Of a DNA stretch of 64,000 nucleotides, positions 1 through 20,450 are shown one piece after another. Source of the stretch: Dirofilaria immitis (Eukaryota > Nematoda > Chromadorea > Rhabditida > Onchocercidae); NCBI GenBank assembly GCA_024305405.1, contig JAKNDB010000068.1, positions 10,339,501-10,403,500 of the forward strand, given 5' to 3'. Both the position numbers and the translations under genes were made by a program. Under the pieces are notes generated by a model. The model saw only the letters and a list, made by a program, of their open reading frames with translations, searched no databases and was not told where the DNA came from. Position 1 is the stretch's first letter. Each line of letters begins with the position of its first letter.

Positions 1-3000
1 TTTCAACTGATATGGCTTATTTCCTTTTAAACTGACGATCTAGAAAGGATTTAAATAATTGAGTTGGAGATTCATGCTTGCTTATAGCTTTGTTTTGTTG
101 TTATTTGATTAATACTGTAATAGAATATTTCAAAAACTTTCATACAAATAACTGATAATAATTAATGATTTAAAAACAGATGTGAAATGATATTTCAATT
201 TTGCAATACGAAAGAGTTGCACCATAAAACGATTTGAAAGAAGACGTTTTTATTTTATGACAACACGATCTATTTCTCAAGCTATATATTGCATTATAAG
301 TAGTATCAAAAATGATTCAAATTTTATATATTAAGAAATTTGAGATAGTATCGTCAATTCTTTTCAACTTTTCGAAAAGAAAACGCACAGATATTTTTAT
401 CGTTTCTTAGGGATAAAAGAAAAATTAAACTGAAGTTATCAGTGTAAATTTAATTTCTTTGAATTTATTTCTATACCAATTGTATAAATAGATAAAGTTC
501 TTCAAACAAATCTATAAATTGAGCGAGCCATGCGACGGAGAAGTTAGTAGGCAATGTATGGAAAAAAGAAATAATCTAAAATTGAAAAACAAAATTGTCA
601 GAGAAGTGAACACTATGCATTCAAACAAGTTTTATGAAGATTGCAGAAATATCGATAAATAACAGCAGAAAAAGTCCCGAAGAAATTATTATTTCGGGAG
701 AGAAACCAACTTAAAAAGTTGTAAAATATTAAACGAAATGCACTTTCTATGACAACAAATAACCATTAAAACGGTTACCATAGTTACTTTCGGAGATATA
801 TGCTAAATTGTTGTTGGCAAAGTAAAAACAAAAAGCAAAATTCGATAAGCAATTGAATTGAAATATTGATTTTGCATTCCAATTTTCCGATAATACAAGA
901 AATTCATTTTTTCAAAAGAAAGCAAAAGCAATGGATCAAAAAAAAAAAAGATTATTTATTAAACATTCTTACTACTTCATTATTATCTATATTAAAATCG
1001 ATCATTCAAACCTTTTTTGACAAAGTCCAGAAAGAAGATACTCTGTTTCAAAATATGAATATATAAATTTTTGTCATAATTATTCAAATTTTTGCAATAT
1101 TTTCATAGAAATATTTTCATTTCAAAATAAAGAAGTATCAATACATTTTTAAAAGTTTTTATTAGCTCAGATCCTTGCATATAACGAAGATCGAAAGTAT
1201 CGAATATTTTTACCTCATAGTATATATTCTGCAAATTTTGGTTAAATGGAAATAGCACGATAGTTTGAAGTTGAATTGACTTCAGAATCCATAAATTGAT
1301 CGAAAAAATAAATTAGCGACTTTTTTTCCAAGGATTTAATTTGAAAAATAAAACAAGAACTCTCTTAATATATCATAAAACTTCATGAAGAAAATTGCCT
1401 ATGAATTAAAAATGTATAATTTATGTAAAATGATAAAGTTAAAAGCAATTTCCTGGTGCTCCATTCTTATCTTTAAATTGTGGTATCGAAGATTCTTTTC
1501 TCGAAATCTTTATGCATCAGATATTGAATTCATTAATTGATATCCAAAAATGATGTATTTTTTCATATTTTATCTTTACTCATAATTAAATATAATGCAT
1601 GTGTTTCCTGTGTATTATTTCACTTATCAATTATCATAATTTACTGGCAACTTCTCTGATCATTAAGAAGTTTTTTTATTTTCCCTTTTTTCAAATTTAT
1701 ATTTTAATATTTTGTAAAAAAAATAGCAAAGTAATTTATTTTTGCCAATGAAATAAGATTAGAAACATCAATTAGAGTAAATCATTCATTTATTCATTTA
1801 TTTATTTATTTGCCAGAAAAAGATTGAAAGAAAATAAGAAAATAGGAGAGATAATGAAAAGTATTATTCTTCTAATTATATATAGAAACAAGTAAAAACA
1901 AATTATATCAAATAAAATTTGCATGAGAAGAGAAAAGAAAAGAAAAGTTAATATAATTTTGTTTGTTTAAGAGAAATAAAAGTCATCGATAAAGAAACTA
2001 ATTCTTCATCAACAACACCTGTGGAACCATAATTTGATCACCGCATTCTATTTTCACTAAGCATAAACATATTGAATATAATAAGTACGAATAATTGGAC
2101 TTTCATCAAAATTTACAATGTGGCAGGGAGAAATCGTTTCCCGAAAAAATTATTTGAATGAAATGCATTGAGAATTGCTGAAGTTGACAAGAAACTTATC
2201 AAAGTTAAAGGAAAAAGTGATGGGACATGCAGAAGATGCAAGCGCATCGAGCTGTCTGCAATACTTCTGCAATCTTTCTTTTTGAAAGCCTTTCAATTCA
2301 TTGAAAATTCTTTTTACTCTTTCACCGAGAAGGAACTTCCAAAAATGCATAAACGAGAAGCTTGAGATAAGTGTAAAGAAATTCAATATTTATTTGCGGG
2401 GAGAATGATTATTGAATTTCGATTCCGATATGATGATATAAACAACACTAGACGAATAATTTAGAACTAAATTGTCCTTCGTTACTTACAGGTTTTAAAA
2501 ATAGAATGGATAGAGAAGACCATTATTTGATTCATAATAATATTTCAATATACAACTAATTTGAAAGTCGAAAATGGATGAGATTTTAAAAAAAAAAAAA
2601 TCAGACAAATTGATATAATTAAATTTACTCGTATTATACACCACTAGTATACTGCTATGCATAATCATCCACAAAACGTAAAGTTTTATTATTTAAATCG
2701 CAATATAGTAGAAATAGGAGTGAACATGCTTTGCGTAGCATTGGACAAACAGAAATTAATGAGATACGGAAAATAGAATAGATACTTGAGAAAGAGAATA
2801 ATCGTTTTTCAGGACTTGTTATCAAAACAATTCAATATTTTCAAATTACGAAAAATCAGAACATCACATTGAAATATTTCAAGAATTTAAATAAATTCCA
2901 ATATCCTAAAATAGAAATTCAAGAAAAGTGGAAAAAGAAATGTCGCGATGAAAAACGATGGAAGGCTACTCTCAAGCAAATAATTATAAGACAAAAATAT

Positions 3001-4773
3001 TACCAATTGCTTAAATTTTCGGATTTATCTTGAAAGACATCAAAAACTTTTATAGCAAAAGGGGAAATAATTGACTATAAAAATTGACTGGCATTCTCGA
3101 CATATTTGAAAGTCCAGCTGACGACGATTATAGGGCAATCATTTTTGTTGACGTATATAAAGATATATGCGAGCAACATGCTACATGAAAAACAGATGTA
3201 CGTAAATGGCAGTGACAAATAAGACAGTATAGATCGGCACAAATATGGAAAGTTCAATTTTCAAATATCAGATAAACGTAAAAGTCACAATAATCATTCT
3301 ATATGAATCATCTATATAGACTTTCAATATAAATTCCATGTGTTCAAAATATAAGAGGTAAAGTTCAGCAGTGTAGCATTGTAACTTCATATACAAATAC
3401 AACTGAAATTTGCAAGATTTTGGCAGTTGTCGGAAAAAAATAATGAAAGACAAAAAACACTGCTTATTTTCGATTTCAGGAAGTGTAAAATGTGATCTTG
3501 AAACAATTATTTCCATATCAAAACAATAAAGAAAAAAATTTTAGGGGACAGTTTTCAAACATTTATCTTTATTATCATAAAGAACCTTGTGAAATTTCGG
3601 TCCATTATCAAAATTTTGAAAAGCAACAAAATTTTTTAGAATGAATAAGAGTAACGGATATATTGCAAAAAAAAGAATATGTATATAAAGCGTTCAACAT
3701 CACCAAAATTGAGATGAAAAGGAATGAGAAAAAGAAGGAATAAAAACATAACATCCGTTGCTGATGAAAAAAAAAAAGATATTCGTCAAATGAAAAATAT
3801 TAATTAATTAATTTTATACGACAATACAGAATTACAGAGAGAGCACCTTTTTAACTTAAATGCAATTACAATTAATGAATAATTTGTTTTAGAATATGAA
3901 AAACAATTCAATAAAACTATCAATTTTTCCAGTGATTTGTATAATGATAAGTAGTAATTAATGACACTTTAACTAATACATTTCATTAAAGTAAGCAAGT
4001 TAGTGAATTTTAGCAAAAGTACTTTTAGTTAAAAGAAGGTAGAACTGTACTGTTTTCTATCCGTGCTATATCATTTTGGGTAAACCACGAGAACTTGCTG
4101 AAATTTCTTAAAATAAAATAAAATCAAATATATTTCATTAATTTTTTCCAATCATTTCTTTAATGAAACGGAAACTTTATTCTTCTGTAGATAGTATAAA
4201 GGTTGTCAATCTATTTATTCCAATATATTGTGTAAATTCTGTCTAACGTACGGTCTAGCCAAGAATTTGATAATGAACTTGAAATTTATCCTTATCTACA
4301 TTTATGATTGAGACAGACTGAAAAAAAAAAGCTGAGTGAAGGTAAATCTGATAAAGATAGGCTTAATAGATCGATTCATTGAAATGTCGAGAAAAGCAGG
4401 TTTTCGTCGCTCTACATAAGTGAGATAGTAAAAGAGTACTTGAAATTCTTGCATGATTATTTTCAATTTCTATCAGTTTTTGATTAACAATTTTAACATG
4501 TTACAATCAAAATTCTAAATTTATAAAAGAGCTTTGCAAATAAAAGCAATAATATCACTTAGCTGTTCACTGTGAAAAAAACATTCAATACTTCATTTAC
4601 AATTAGCACTAATAATGAGGAAATTTTTAAAGAAGAATAACTTGTCGAAAATGAGGCAGATTTTTTCTGGAAGTATGTTAACGGCAAATGATCTCATTGA
4701 TTTTCAACATGCTTTCAAAATAATTATAATTTAATATTTTTCAAATAATAAGATTTATTTTTTTTTATCGTTA
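1..4773. other. No supported gene (downstream flank of lit-1)
   Basis: This is AT-rich sequence with frequent stops in all frames and many A or T runs. The longest opposing open frames are near 2150-2386. They start without ATG on the plus strand and lack convincing splice signals, so I do not call them. I see no repeat array, RNA gene or mobile element. It probably contains the 3' flank of lit-1 plus intergenic DNA. Confidence 0.5.
4754..4759 (-). promoter_or_regulatory. Candidate AATAAA poly(A) signal of lit-1
   Basis: A minus-strand AATAAA lies about 15 bases past the lit-1 stop codon (TAA at 4776-4774). The position would give a very short 3' UTR, which nematode genes tolerate. AATAAA is frequent by chance in sequence this AT-rich, so this is only a candidate. 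Confidence 0.25.
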
Positions 4774-12173
<7,400 letters not shown>

Positions 12174-12956
12174 AGGAAAAGAAAATGAACAGGAAAAAAA
12201 AGTCAAATTCAAAACTGCTATTTATTTCCGAATTTGCAGCTAATTGCAAGCAATTTTTACAATATTTCGAATAAATAATATTTCAAACTATATGAGAATA
12301 ATCTATGATTTTCGAGGAAAGAAAGAAGAGAATTTAGGATAAGAAGAAAAAGAAGTGATAGACTTTTGTAAACAATAATATATTGAATAATTAGAATCGG
12401 ATTAATACGGAAGCAATGTATGGAATATTCCCAAAAAAAGAAATAATAATTGTCGTTTGCCTGACGCACAAATTTTACAGTAGTATCAATTAAGGGAAGA
12501 ATACAGAAAATGGAGCAAGTCCAAGATGTATCCATTATGGAATTGAAAATCATTAAATTTAAAATAGAAAATGATGAGAATAAGGGAAAATCTATTACAC
12601 TTTTAGGAAGGTTAATTAAACATTTCCATACAGACTACCCCGCAATCAACAATAAGAAGATGTAGGAACAAAACAAATGAGTTTTTTTTTTATTTAATCT
12701 GAAAGAAAGAAATTGAGAAGGAAGAAATTGAACTTTTTCCATATTAAGAAGAGAAAAATAGTCAAACAAATAGATAAGGGAGATCTGAAAAGTGAGATAG
12801 AAAAGATGGAAACATTTATGTTATAAGCATATTAAATGGAATTCTGACATAAAGATTCATCTGAGTTGAGAAGGAACTGAATTCTACATTACCGGTAGTA
12901 AAAATATTGGATAAAATTAAAGATAAAGAAATTTTTGAAGCGAAATTAAGAAGACA

Positions 12957-13033
12957 CTTAAAATTGATCCGAGACTATCATCTATCTTTCAATTCTTCTT
13001 AAAATTGATCCGAGACTATCATCCATCTTTCAA
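12957..13033. repeat. Two-copy 36-base direct repeat
   Basis: Two 36-base copies at 12957-12992 and 12998-13033 differ by a single base, with period 41. The shared core includes AAAATTGATCCGAGACTATC. This looks like a local tandem duplication. Confidence 0.9.
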
Positions 13034-13880
13034 TAACGGTAATTTGAAAAGAAAAAGAGAATACTAATAAAACAATGTCTCCTTTTTTCTATAAATGCTA
13101 TTTTTATACTAATTAGAAATAAATATTAATATTAGACATTTATAAATGAAACATTACTAAGGAAAATGAATAATCGCTGAATGAAGACAACTAATCGGTT
13201 CCATTAAACAATTTCGAAAATCAATAATTAAGAGGAAAACATGAAGGAATATATTTGTATAACAAATATATCAATATAGAAGATGATTAAATTTATTCCA
13301 TGAAAACAAAATTTGATATTTGTATTCATACAGCTTAGGTTTTCCCATGTCAAATTCTCCTATCCGAATTTAGTTTAAAAATATCTTTTAAAGCTATGCC
13401 TAAAGTTATTCTTAGATATCACTTTAAATTGCAGCGAATCCGAGTAAGGTTTAGTGTTCAGCCTTATAGTAATGCAGAGAGAAATTTCAAAAATGATTCT
13501 GATAGAAAATCATTTAGTATTCAATCCACTCAATCAGCTAGCCAATATAAGCTTCTACTCTACTTTCAGCCATCCGGAGCACTAACTTTATTAGTAATAT
13601 GAAAGAATATTTATAGATTGCTTGAATTTGTCAATAAATTCTTAACTACTTTTACTTCAACCAAAATTTCCAGAAAACTGATATATGTGAATTAAAACAC
13701 AGTCACTTAGCAAAAACATCTTTTTTTTTTCTTACAAATATCAAAAGTATAAAATTAATTTTTTTTTTTTTGATTAAAAACAATAAATAAATTGTTATGC
13801 AAATAAACAAAACTGACGATAGAAGAACATTCAATGGCAGTTAATTATTAATTAGTAAACAATCAAATTTATTTGGTTGA

Positions 13881-13924
13881 ATCTACGCTTGGCAATTAAA
13901 AAATCTACGCTTGGCAACTAAAAA
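13881..13924. repeat. Two-copy 22-base tandem repeat
   Basis: ATCTACGCTTGGCAA followed by (T/C)TAAAAA occurs twice back to back, at 13881-13902 and 13903-13924, with one substitution. Confidence 0.9.
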
Positions 13925-14179
13925 AATAATCAGAATAAAGATTTTTACATTACGGAAAACATTTTCTTGTTATAATTTAAATAGGATAATTCAGAATTTG
14001 ATTACTTATAAGACAATTTGATTACTTGTAATGTTTATTTATTCCATTATTTATTATTGACCCCAAGATATTGAACTTACTAGCTAGCTTCATGAATTTA
14101 GCATATAAAAATATTTTTCGTCCAGTGGAAAATTTTTATTTAGTTTATAAAATCAGTAGAGAAAATTGAAAAATTTGTT

Positions 14180-14357
14180 AGAAAGAGAAGAAGAGAGAGA
14201 GGGAAAGAAAGAGAGAGAGAGAAAGAGAAGAAGAGAGAGAAGAGAAGGAAAGAGAGAGGGAAAAGAAAGAGAAAGAGAAAGAGGAGAGAGAGAGAAAGAG
14301 GAGAGAAAGAGAAAGGGAGAGAGGGAGAAAGAGAAAGGGAGAGAGAGAGAAAAAGAA
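14180..14357. repeat. Uninterrupted polypurine (GA-rich) tract
   Basis: About 178 consecutive purines on the plus strand in mixed GAGA, GAAA and GGAGA units, without a single C or T. All three frames on both strands are therefore open (RERE/KEKE versus SLSLF-type translations). These are low-complexity artefacts, not genes. Confidence 0.95.
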
Positions 14358-15450
14358 CGAATAGAAATCCAATAGGCTCTACAGAATAAAAACACAAATT
14401 TGAAATAGTTATCTAATTCAAGTTGCTATGGTACTACAATTTCCAATCTAAAGCGACAATGTAACAATGAGAAAATGACAAAAGTCGAAATATGTTTCAA
14501 TTTTTGAAAAATTCATGCACCACACTGAACTCAACTTTTTCACAATGAAACATCAACAACCAATAGCCAGCCAATAGCCATTTATTTATACATGAAATAT
14601 TAGAGACAATTAAGAGAGAGGGGAGAGAGAGAAAGAGCTGAAAAAAAAAGCAGAATTAAAGGTCACTTATCTATTTGAGCTCTCTAATATACTATGTATA
14701 GCTGAATTGGCGGGCTGACCTCCTTCAATGCCTTACCACTTCCACAGATGTCATAGCATCATGAAGGCAATGACATCTTTTCCATTTTCCAATTATACTT
14801 TTTCTTGGAATGAGTGAGAAGATATGGCATTTATAGATTATTCGAAAAGAAGCCATACAAAAGTTTTAAACGATTTCAGGAATCAAATATCATATTTTCA
14901 GCAATTCATTTCCATTTTAACTTTCTGGCCAAATTATAGATTCCATTTGTAGCAATTTACAAATGTTTGCAGTAACTTTTTATATTGATCTGCCAGGACA
15001 TTTCATCAGACATTTCATCTACACTGTGCTAATCAATTACTCATCATTAATGAATCTATCGGTTAATGATCAAAATGTCAGATTACTCAAATTTTTACTT
15101 TATTATAGCTTGGAGAAATTCTCGTGGAACTTAACTTATACTTCAATAATAATTTTACTTATCACTTATCAACAAAAAAAATGTTATCATGATTTTTGAT
15201 AAATCCACAGGTAAAATTTTTTTTTGAATTATGAAAGAAGTTTCTGTCATATAAAGAAATTGGTTTAGATGGAACTTGTTCTTTTCTTTTTGACATCCAA
15301 ACGAATGACCCCAAAATGTCCTTCAGGTGATAATATGAACTTTCTTTTTCACTAATAAAAAGCACGGATAGATGGAAAATAGAAGAGAGAGAGGGAGAAA
15401 GACGCATAATTACTTTGCCGATTGCATCTTATAGGTACGGAATGGCACCG

Positions 15451-15506
15451 ACACACACATACACATACATATACAGATACATACACATACACACACATAT
15501 ACGCAT
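15451..15506. repeat. (CA)n/(ACAT)n microsatellite
   Basis: Imperfect alternating CA dinucleotides with interspersed ACAT and AGAT units. It gives a spurious minus-strand open frame rich in Cys, Val and Tyr. Confidence 0.9.
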
Positions 15507-18126
15507 TTAAGACAAAGAGATGTACGTGTGTCGGTGGGCTGCAACGTTCTTCATGGCCTTCGAATCGCACACTACAAACGCTTCTTCAGTAGTCCCGAAG
15601 GATACGAAAAGAGACTTAATGAAAAAATGAGAAAAAAGTTAAATTTTGAAATTGCAAAAGAAGAACAATAGGCCCAGTCTATACTTCTTGGCTTTTTCTT
15701 CGTCTAGTCCAGTTTAGTTCAAGCTCAAATTTCGATCTACATTCACTTTTATTTCGGGTGTTTTATTTCATACATGTCATATATTCATGTACATAAATGT
15801 TTCCTCATGCAAAAAACTTCAATATTTTTCGTTCCGATATGGTTTTCATTTCAGCATGATATAATGGAAAATAATGAAGTTGATATTGAATTTAAGAGAA
15901 GAATAGCATCTCTAAAATATTAAGATTCAAAATTAATTCAAATTAAATGTATAAGTAAGATTCTGATATAATTTTCATAAAGTCTTCATAGTATTTCTGA
16001 ATGTTTTCAAGCTATCAACATTTTTCAGCAATTTCATTGCAAAAATTAAAGAAAAATATATCCTGCAAACGAAACTACAGCAAATTAAATATTATTGTTG
16101 TCAATGAAGTCGTTGGGAATTAGAATCATCAAATACATTGATTGACCTGAACACAAAAGAGCAAATGAAACCAGTCACGTCCAAAAATCGGAAACACTTA
16201 CTATTAATTTTAATCTGAGAATATGCGAAAAATTTTAAGCTATTACGAATGCAATAAAGCAGCAGACATCTATCTAAGTGTCCAGTCCAGTTTAACTCTC
16301 TTCATCAATGATCGCCCTTGGTTGGACTGTTTGCTTTGTTTATTTTATAGTGTGCAAGATATTGCCAGATGCACACCACTGTTATCAGAAGCACATGACA
16401 GATATTGTAGTGAGAAGCAAAACTTCAGAATCCCAATTAATTTTGGAAATTAATCTATAATAATTCAAAATTTTCATATTCATTATCAAACAACTGAATA
16501 ATATTTAGACTGCCAGATGAATTAAATTTTGAAAAATTCGCAAAAAGAAAAGATATTAAATTTGAAACGATTGTTACGTGAATTTATGACCCGTAAAAGC
16601 TCATCAATTATATTATACATGTTATTTTAATTGAATCAATTATATATGTCAAAAATTTTGAACAAATGTTTGATTTCCAGGATATTCTAATCGAAAAGAT
16701 GAAATTCAGCCTAGCTAATTCTCATTATAATGTTTTGTTATACAGGAAAACTTTATCAATAAGTAATCCTTCGAGTAACTAGTTGCAAAAAACTTAAGTG
16801 CTAAGTTCGAGCTGTTATTCAAAATATTCCAGATCACAGTTGACAATTCAAATAAGATATTTCGTAAGGTTTTAAAACGGTCAAATAAAAGGCAAATAAT
16901 TTTTGCATAATGAATGAATTTTAATATTTCGTTTAAGTCGCTTTTTCCTTCTTCTCACTTCTCCAAGCAATTCGTTTATCACTCCCTGATATCTACTATC
17001 ATTTATCGCTGACAATATGTCAATAAAAACCACTCAGATTTTTTTGGCAATATTGATTAAAAAGAAAAAATAGCAGAAGCGGTGCATAAACAAACTGAAG
17101 CGGAAATAATTTTTACTACAAAAAGTAGTGAACTACAAATTGGATGTACACGTTTGATAGGATGATTTGTAGAAGTAATCAAATGATAATAATGATAATG
17201 ATGAAAACAGAAATGATGACAACGGCAATGATAAAGGAATGATTATTTTATTATTTTACCCATTAGTTGATCAGAGATACTATTTTAGAAGCAAGAGAAA
17301 TCATGCGGAAGATCAATGACGGTGAATAAGATGAAGGACAAATGGTTAAAATAGTAATTCTAATTCTGCAAAAATCAACAAAGTAATAAAGAGAACGGAA
17401 GAGAAAATATTTGAGATGATTCCGAAGGTAATATTTATTGAAAATACTCCTGTTATGCTTAGTATCAAAATAACAAGAATAAGAACTGGTAAAAAAAAAA
17501 AAAATCGTTTTTAAAAGACACACTTTGAACTATACAAAGAAGCGGAATGTTCTTTTTCCATATCCTACTAAACATATTTCTATATAAAATATCATAATAT
17601 CACAATGTCATCTCACAAGTACTTACATTAACTGCTGAACATTTTTGAATTGTTTCCCAATCAAATATAATATTGAAATGTCACTATATTAAATCAGATA
17701 GAACACAAAACAATCAAATTATGTAGTCACAGTCGCTAAAGAAGATTTCTCTACAATGAACAGATGAACAATCACTTTTACAACACAAGGTCAAAAGTTA
17801 AAAAGCAACTCTTTAAGGATGATAAATAAATGACAAATGTAAACAGCATATTATATTAGAGGATAAACATGAAGGATAAAAGAGTTGAAAGATCGAAAAG
17901 AAAGGTCGTCTACGATAGTGCTGCTGATGCTTTGACTATCACGACCCGATATTATTCGCAATATCTATTTGTATGTATCGATGTTCATCTGTTTGTCTGC
18001 GAGTGTGAACATTTAATAAGGGGTAAGGATTTCTGCAGAATCAAGTTTCTAAGTAATCTGATGCTAGCGACGGTGAATGATAAACGAACGTAAGATGAAA
18101 AATAAAGAACTCGTTGATGATACGGT

Positions 18127-18620
18127 TTGAAGATAAGCAGTGGTTCATATTTCGATCTACTGCGACATCATTCTGTCATATGCTCGACCATTGGCCAATG
18201 TATCTCATCTACGTCATGTCTGGCGAAGAGATTTAGGAGAATAGTTGGAGCATGTGAGATCAGCACACCTTACCATATCCAACTACCTCCTCTATCCTCA
18301 TCCAACAGTGGTAAGTCACGATGTAATGGTACTTCCTGACCCGTTCTTTTATCTAATGGGCGGAGATAGGAACATGTCTGGGATGTGCAAGGGAAGTGGA
18401 AGTGTATATCTACCCACGGCGTAGGAGGGTTCGACGACCGGCGCTTGACCCGAACTGGTACAGAGGGCACACTAAAACGACCGAACACCTCCATCCTTTC
18501 TTCCTTTCTCGCTTATATGCCAATAATAGCAGCCTTGTGCTATGCTGCTTGCTTCCCTTCTCTTCCCAAACATCCTCCTGTACTGAGACTCATAAACGAT
18601 TCTCGTAACCGTCTCTAAAC
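18127..18620. other. GC- and CpG-rich island with candidate first exon
   Basis: This roughly 0.5 kb block is markedly richer in G, C and CpG than its surroundings, especially 18400-18480. On the minus strand an ATG at 18494 opens a frame (MEVFGRFSVPSVPVRVKRRS and onward, about 72 codons). It ends at a strong donor, G^GTAAGG, near 18277, and an in-frame stop lies upstream of the ATG. On the plus strand a strong donor, GTAAGT, sits near 18310, and other frames are also open, so coding status is uncertain. It could be a first exon of an unseen minus-strand gene, a remote lit-1 5' exon, or a promoter. I recognise no domain. Confidence 0.4.
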
Positions 18621-20230
18621 AACAACAATATACTCTACGCCCTGTCCAGTCAACGGACCTCTTTTATGCTAAACCACTAATTACTATAATTGAATGGATA
18701 GCATTTGGAAAAGATAAGGAAATTTGATGTCAACATGAGAAGCAAATTTAACGAGACATCGGTGTTATCCAGGGTAAATGACCAGTTCAGAGCGTACTTT
18801 TAATCGGATAACAATCTATCAACAATCAACCCATAGAACTATTATTGGACTGTAACTATCAAATATCATCGCTATTATATTAATGTTAGTGTTATTTATA
18901 TCGATATGATTCTTTCCATTGTTAAGGGTCTCTGATTTTCATGAAATTCAATAAACTGGTATCTGCTATGAATATCTTAGCATGTAATATAGCAAAAAAC
19001 AAATAGTAGAGCCAAGAAATATCTCTTAAAAACTGAGGATTACTAAGAATAAGGTGAATAATGGGAAATTTCTATACTTATAGAATTATAAAATTTATAA
19101 ATTCAATAAATTAAATATCCGCAGGACATTAATTGAAAATTGACAAAAAACATTTTACCAGTCAAAGTTTTAAAATCAAAAGAATTCTGAATCCCAAAAA
19201 AGTAGCTCTTGTTGGTTTTAAAATTAAAAATTCCTAGTATCAGTTAAATAAATTCCCTCGATAATTATATTCAATACTTAACTTCTTTTGAAAATTTTAA
19301 TTCATGAGCAAAATGTTTCAGGTAGAAATGCTGTTCAAATTAGATTCACAAAATTATCTAATATCGGTTAACAATTAAAATTGAGCATGATACTGATAAA
19401 GAATACAAACCTCTTTATATTGTCATTCATTGAAAGCTTATTTTAAGCAATTAAACAATTACTATAATTCTCGTAAGAGAAATTTTCCAAAACTAATCAC
19501 TAAGTAAGCTCGGTTTTTGAAAATTCAACGAACCGGCGAGCAATCACAAATCGTAAAATAAGACATGAATATTCGTTTATATGTGTGTGTAGGATAACGA
19601 ATTGACAATATGGTATTCACCACACTATCAATCAATAAAACAAAACTTTCATTGTTAGAATCTGATCCCATGACGGAGTATTAATTATTCTTCTGACACC
19701 AAATGGAACGATGTATGGTACGTTATAAAAAGGATAAATAAGTAATAAACGTATACATATACAATATAATTTCTATAGAAATGCTATTAACTAATTGACA
19801 TAACTGGCATTCACTATCTTTCGGAACGATAATCGATGTTGAGCGTTCGATCTATATTTATTCTTGTAATCTTAAGCTAGAATACGTCAAAAGATAGATT
19901 TGATCCACAAATTTTTTTCTTTCCCTTGAAAAATAAATCCGAACTTCAATCCATAACACTGCTACGTATATTTTAATCTGTGAAGACATTATTAGTTGCA
20001 CTCTCATACCATTTCATTCATTTTGATTCAAATTTACAAGTGAAAATTGGTTTATCGCATCGCCTATTTTACAGAATCATTTGCTATATGGATCTATTAT
20101 AGTTTGATACCTACGTCAAACTATTGCATGATTTAAAGAAAAATTCAGTAACATGAAATAGCTATGTATAATCGTGATACACAACATCTTCTACCAAACG
20201 GTATACAAAACACTGTAAATTATTGATTAA
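18621..20230. other. No gene seen
   Basis: AT-rich sequence with dense stops. I find no repeat array, RNA gene or coding signal. Confidence 0.45.
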
Positions 20231-20238
20231 TCAAAAAT

Positions 20239-20330
20239 TTATGAGGCGGACGGAAGGAAGGGTGCCGGCGGTGATTCCAACAGGGATTTTAAGAACTTCT
20301 TGAAGCAAAGGTAATTCTTGACTGACCACA
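20239..20330 (-). other. Candidate terminal exon, unknown product
   Basis: Downstream of a possible acceptor (GTGGTCAG) the minus strand is open in two frames. One reads KNYLCFKKFLKSLLESPPAP and ends in TCA-TAA. The other reads QELPLLQEVLKIPVGITAG and ends shortly after in TTT-TGA. The second has the more natural amino-acid mix; the first matches the phase of the candidate exon ending at 21930. A short GC-rich patch underlies both. No family is recognised. Confidence 0.25.
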
Positions 20331-20442
20331 AAAAATATTGCACTCTATCACATCGAAGGTCAAATTTTCTCAAGACTTTAAAAATGACTCCAGCAATCCC
20401 TCTGTTCAGAATGATTGCTATTAAAATTAAATTAATTCGACA

Positions 20443-20450
20443 TGACGTCA
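20443..20450. promoter_or_regulatory. Perfect CRE-type palindrome TGACGTCA
   Basis: Consensus site for CREB/ATF bZIP factors. Other perfect copies lie at 8736-8743, 10921-10928 and 35946-35953. The match is direct; function is inference. Confidence 0.3.

Larger units (their letters stand above)
12174..18120. other. Gene-poor 5' flank of lit-1
   Basis: There is no gene I can support. Short open frames on the plus strand at 13396-13602 and 16223-16453 begin with ATG but show no family resemblance and no good splice or neighbour context. The stretch contains tandem direct repeats, a long polypurine tract and a CA-rich microsatellite, listed separately. It may hold lit-1 regulatory DNA. Confidence 0.45.

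Noticed and set aside
2150..2386. Opposed 65-78-codon frames
   Set aside because: The plus frame lacks ATG, neither shows splice signals or family motifs, and both strands are open over the same bases.
14140..14397. Overlapping open frames rich in Arg/Glu or Ser/Leu/Phe
   Set aside because: They are translations of the polypurine tract and its complement, not genes.
15352..15570. Cys/Val/Tyr-rich minus-strand frame
   Set aside because: Spans the CA/ACAT microsatellite and has no ATG start.
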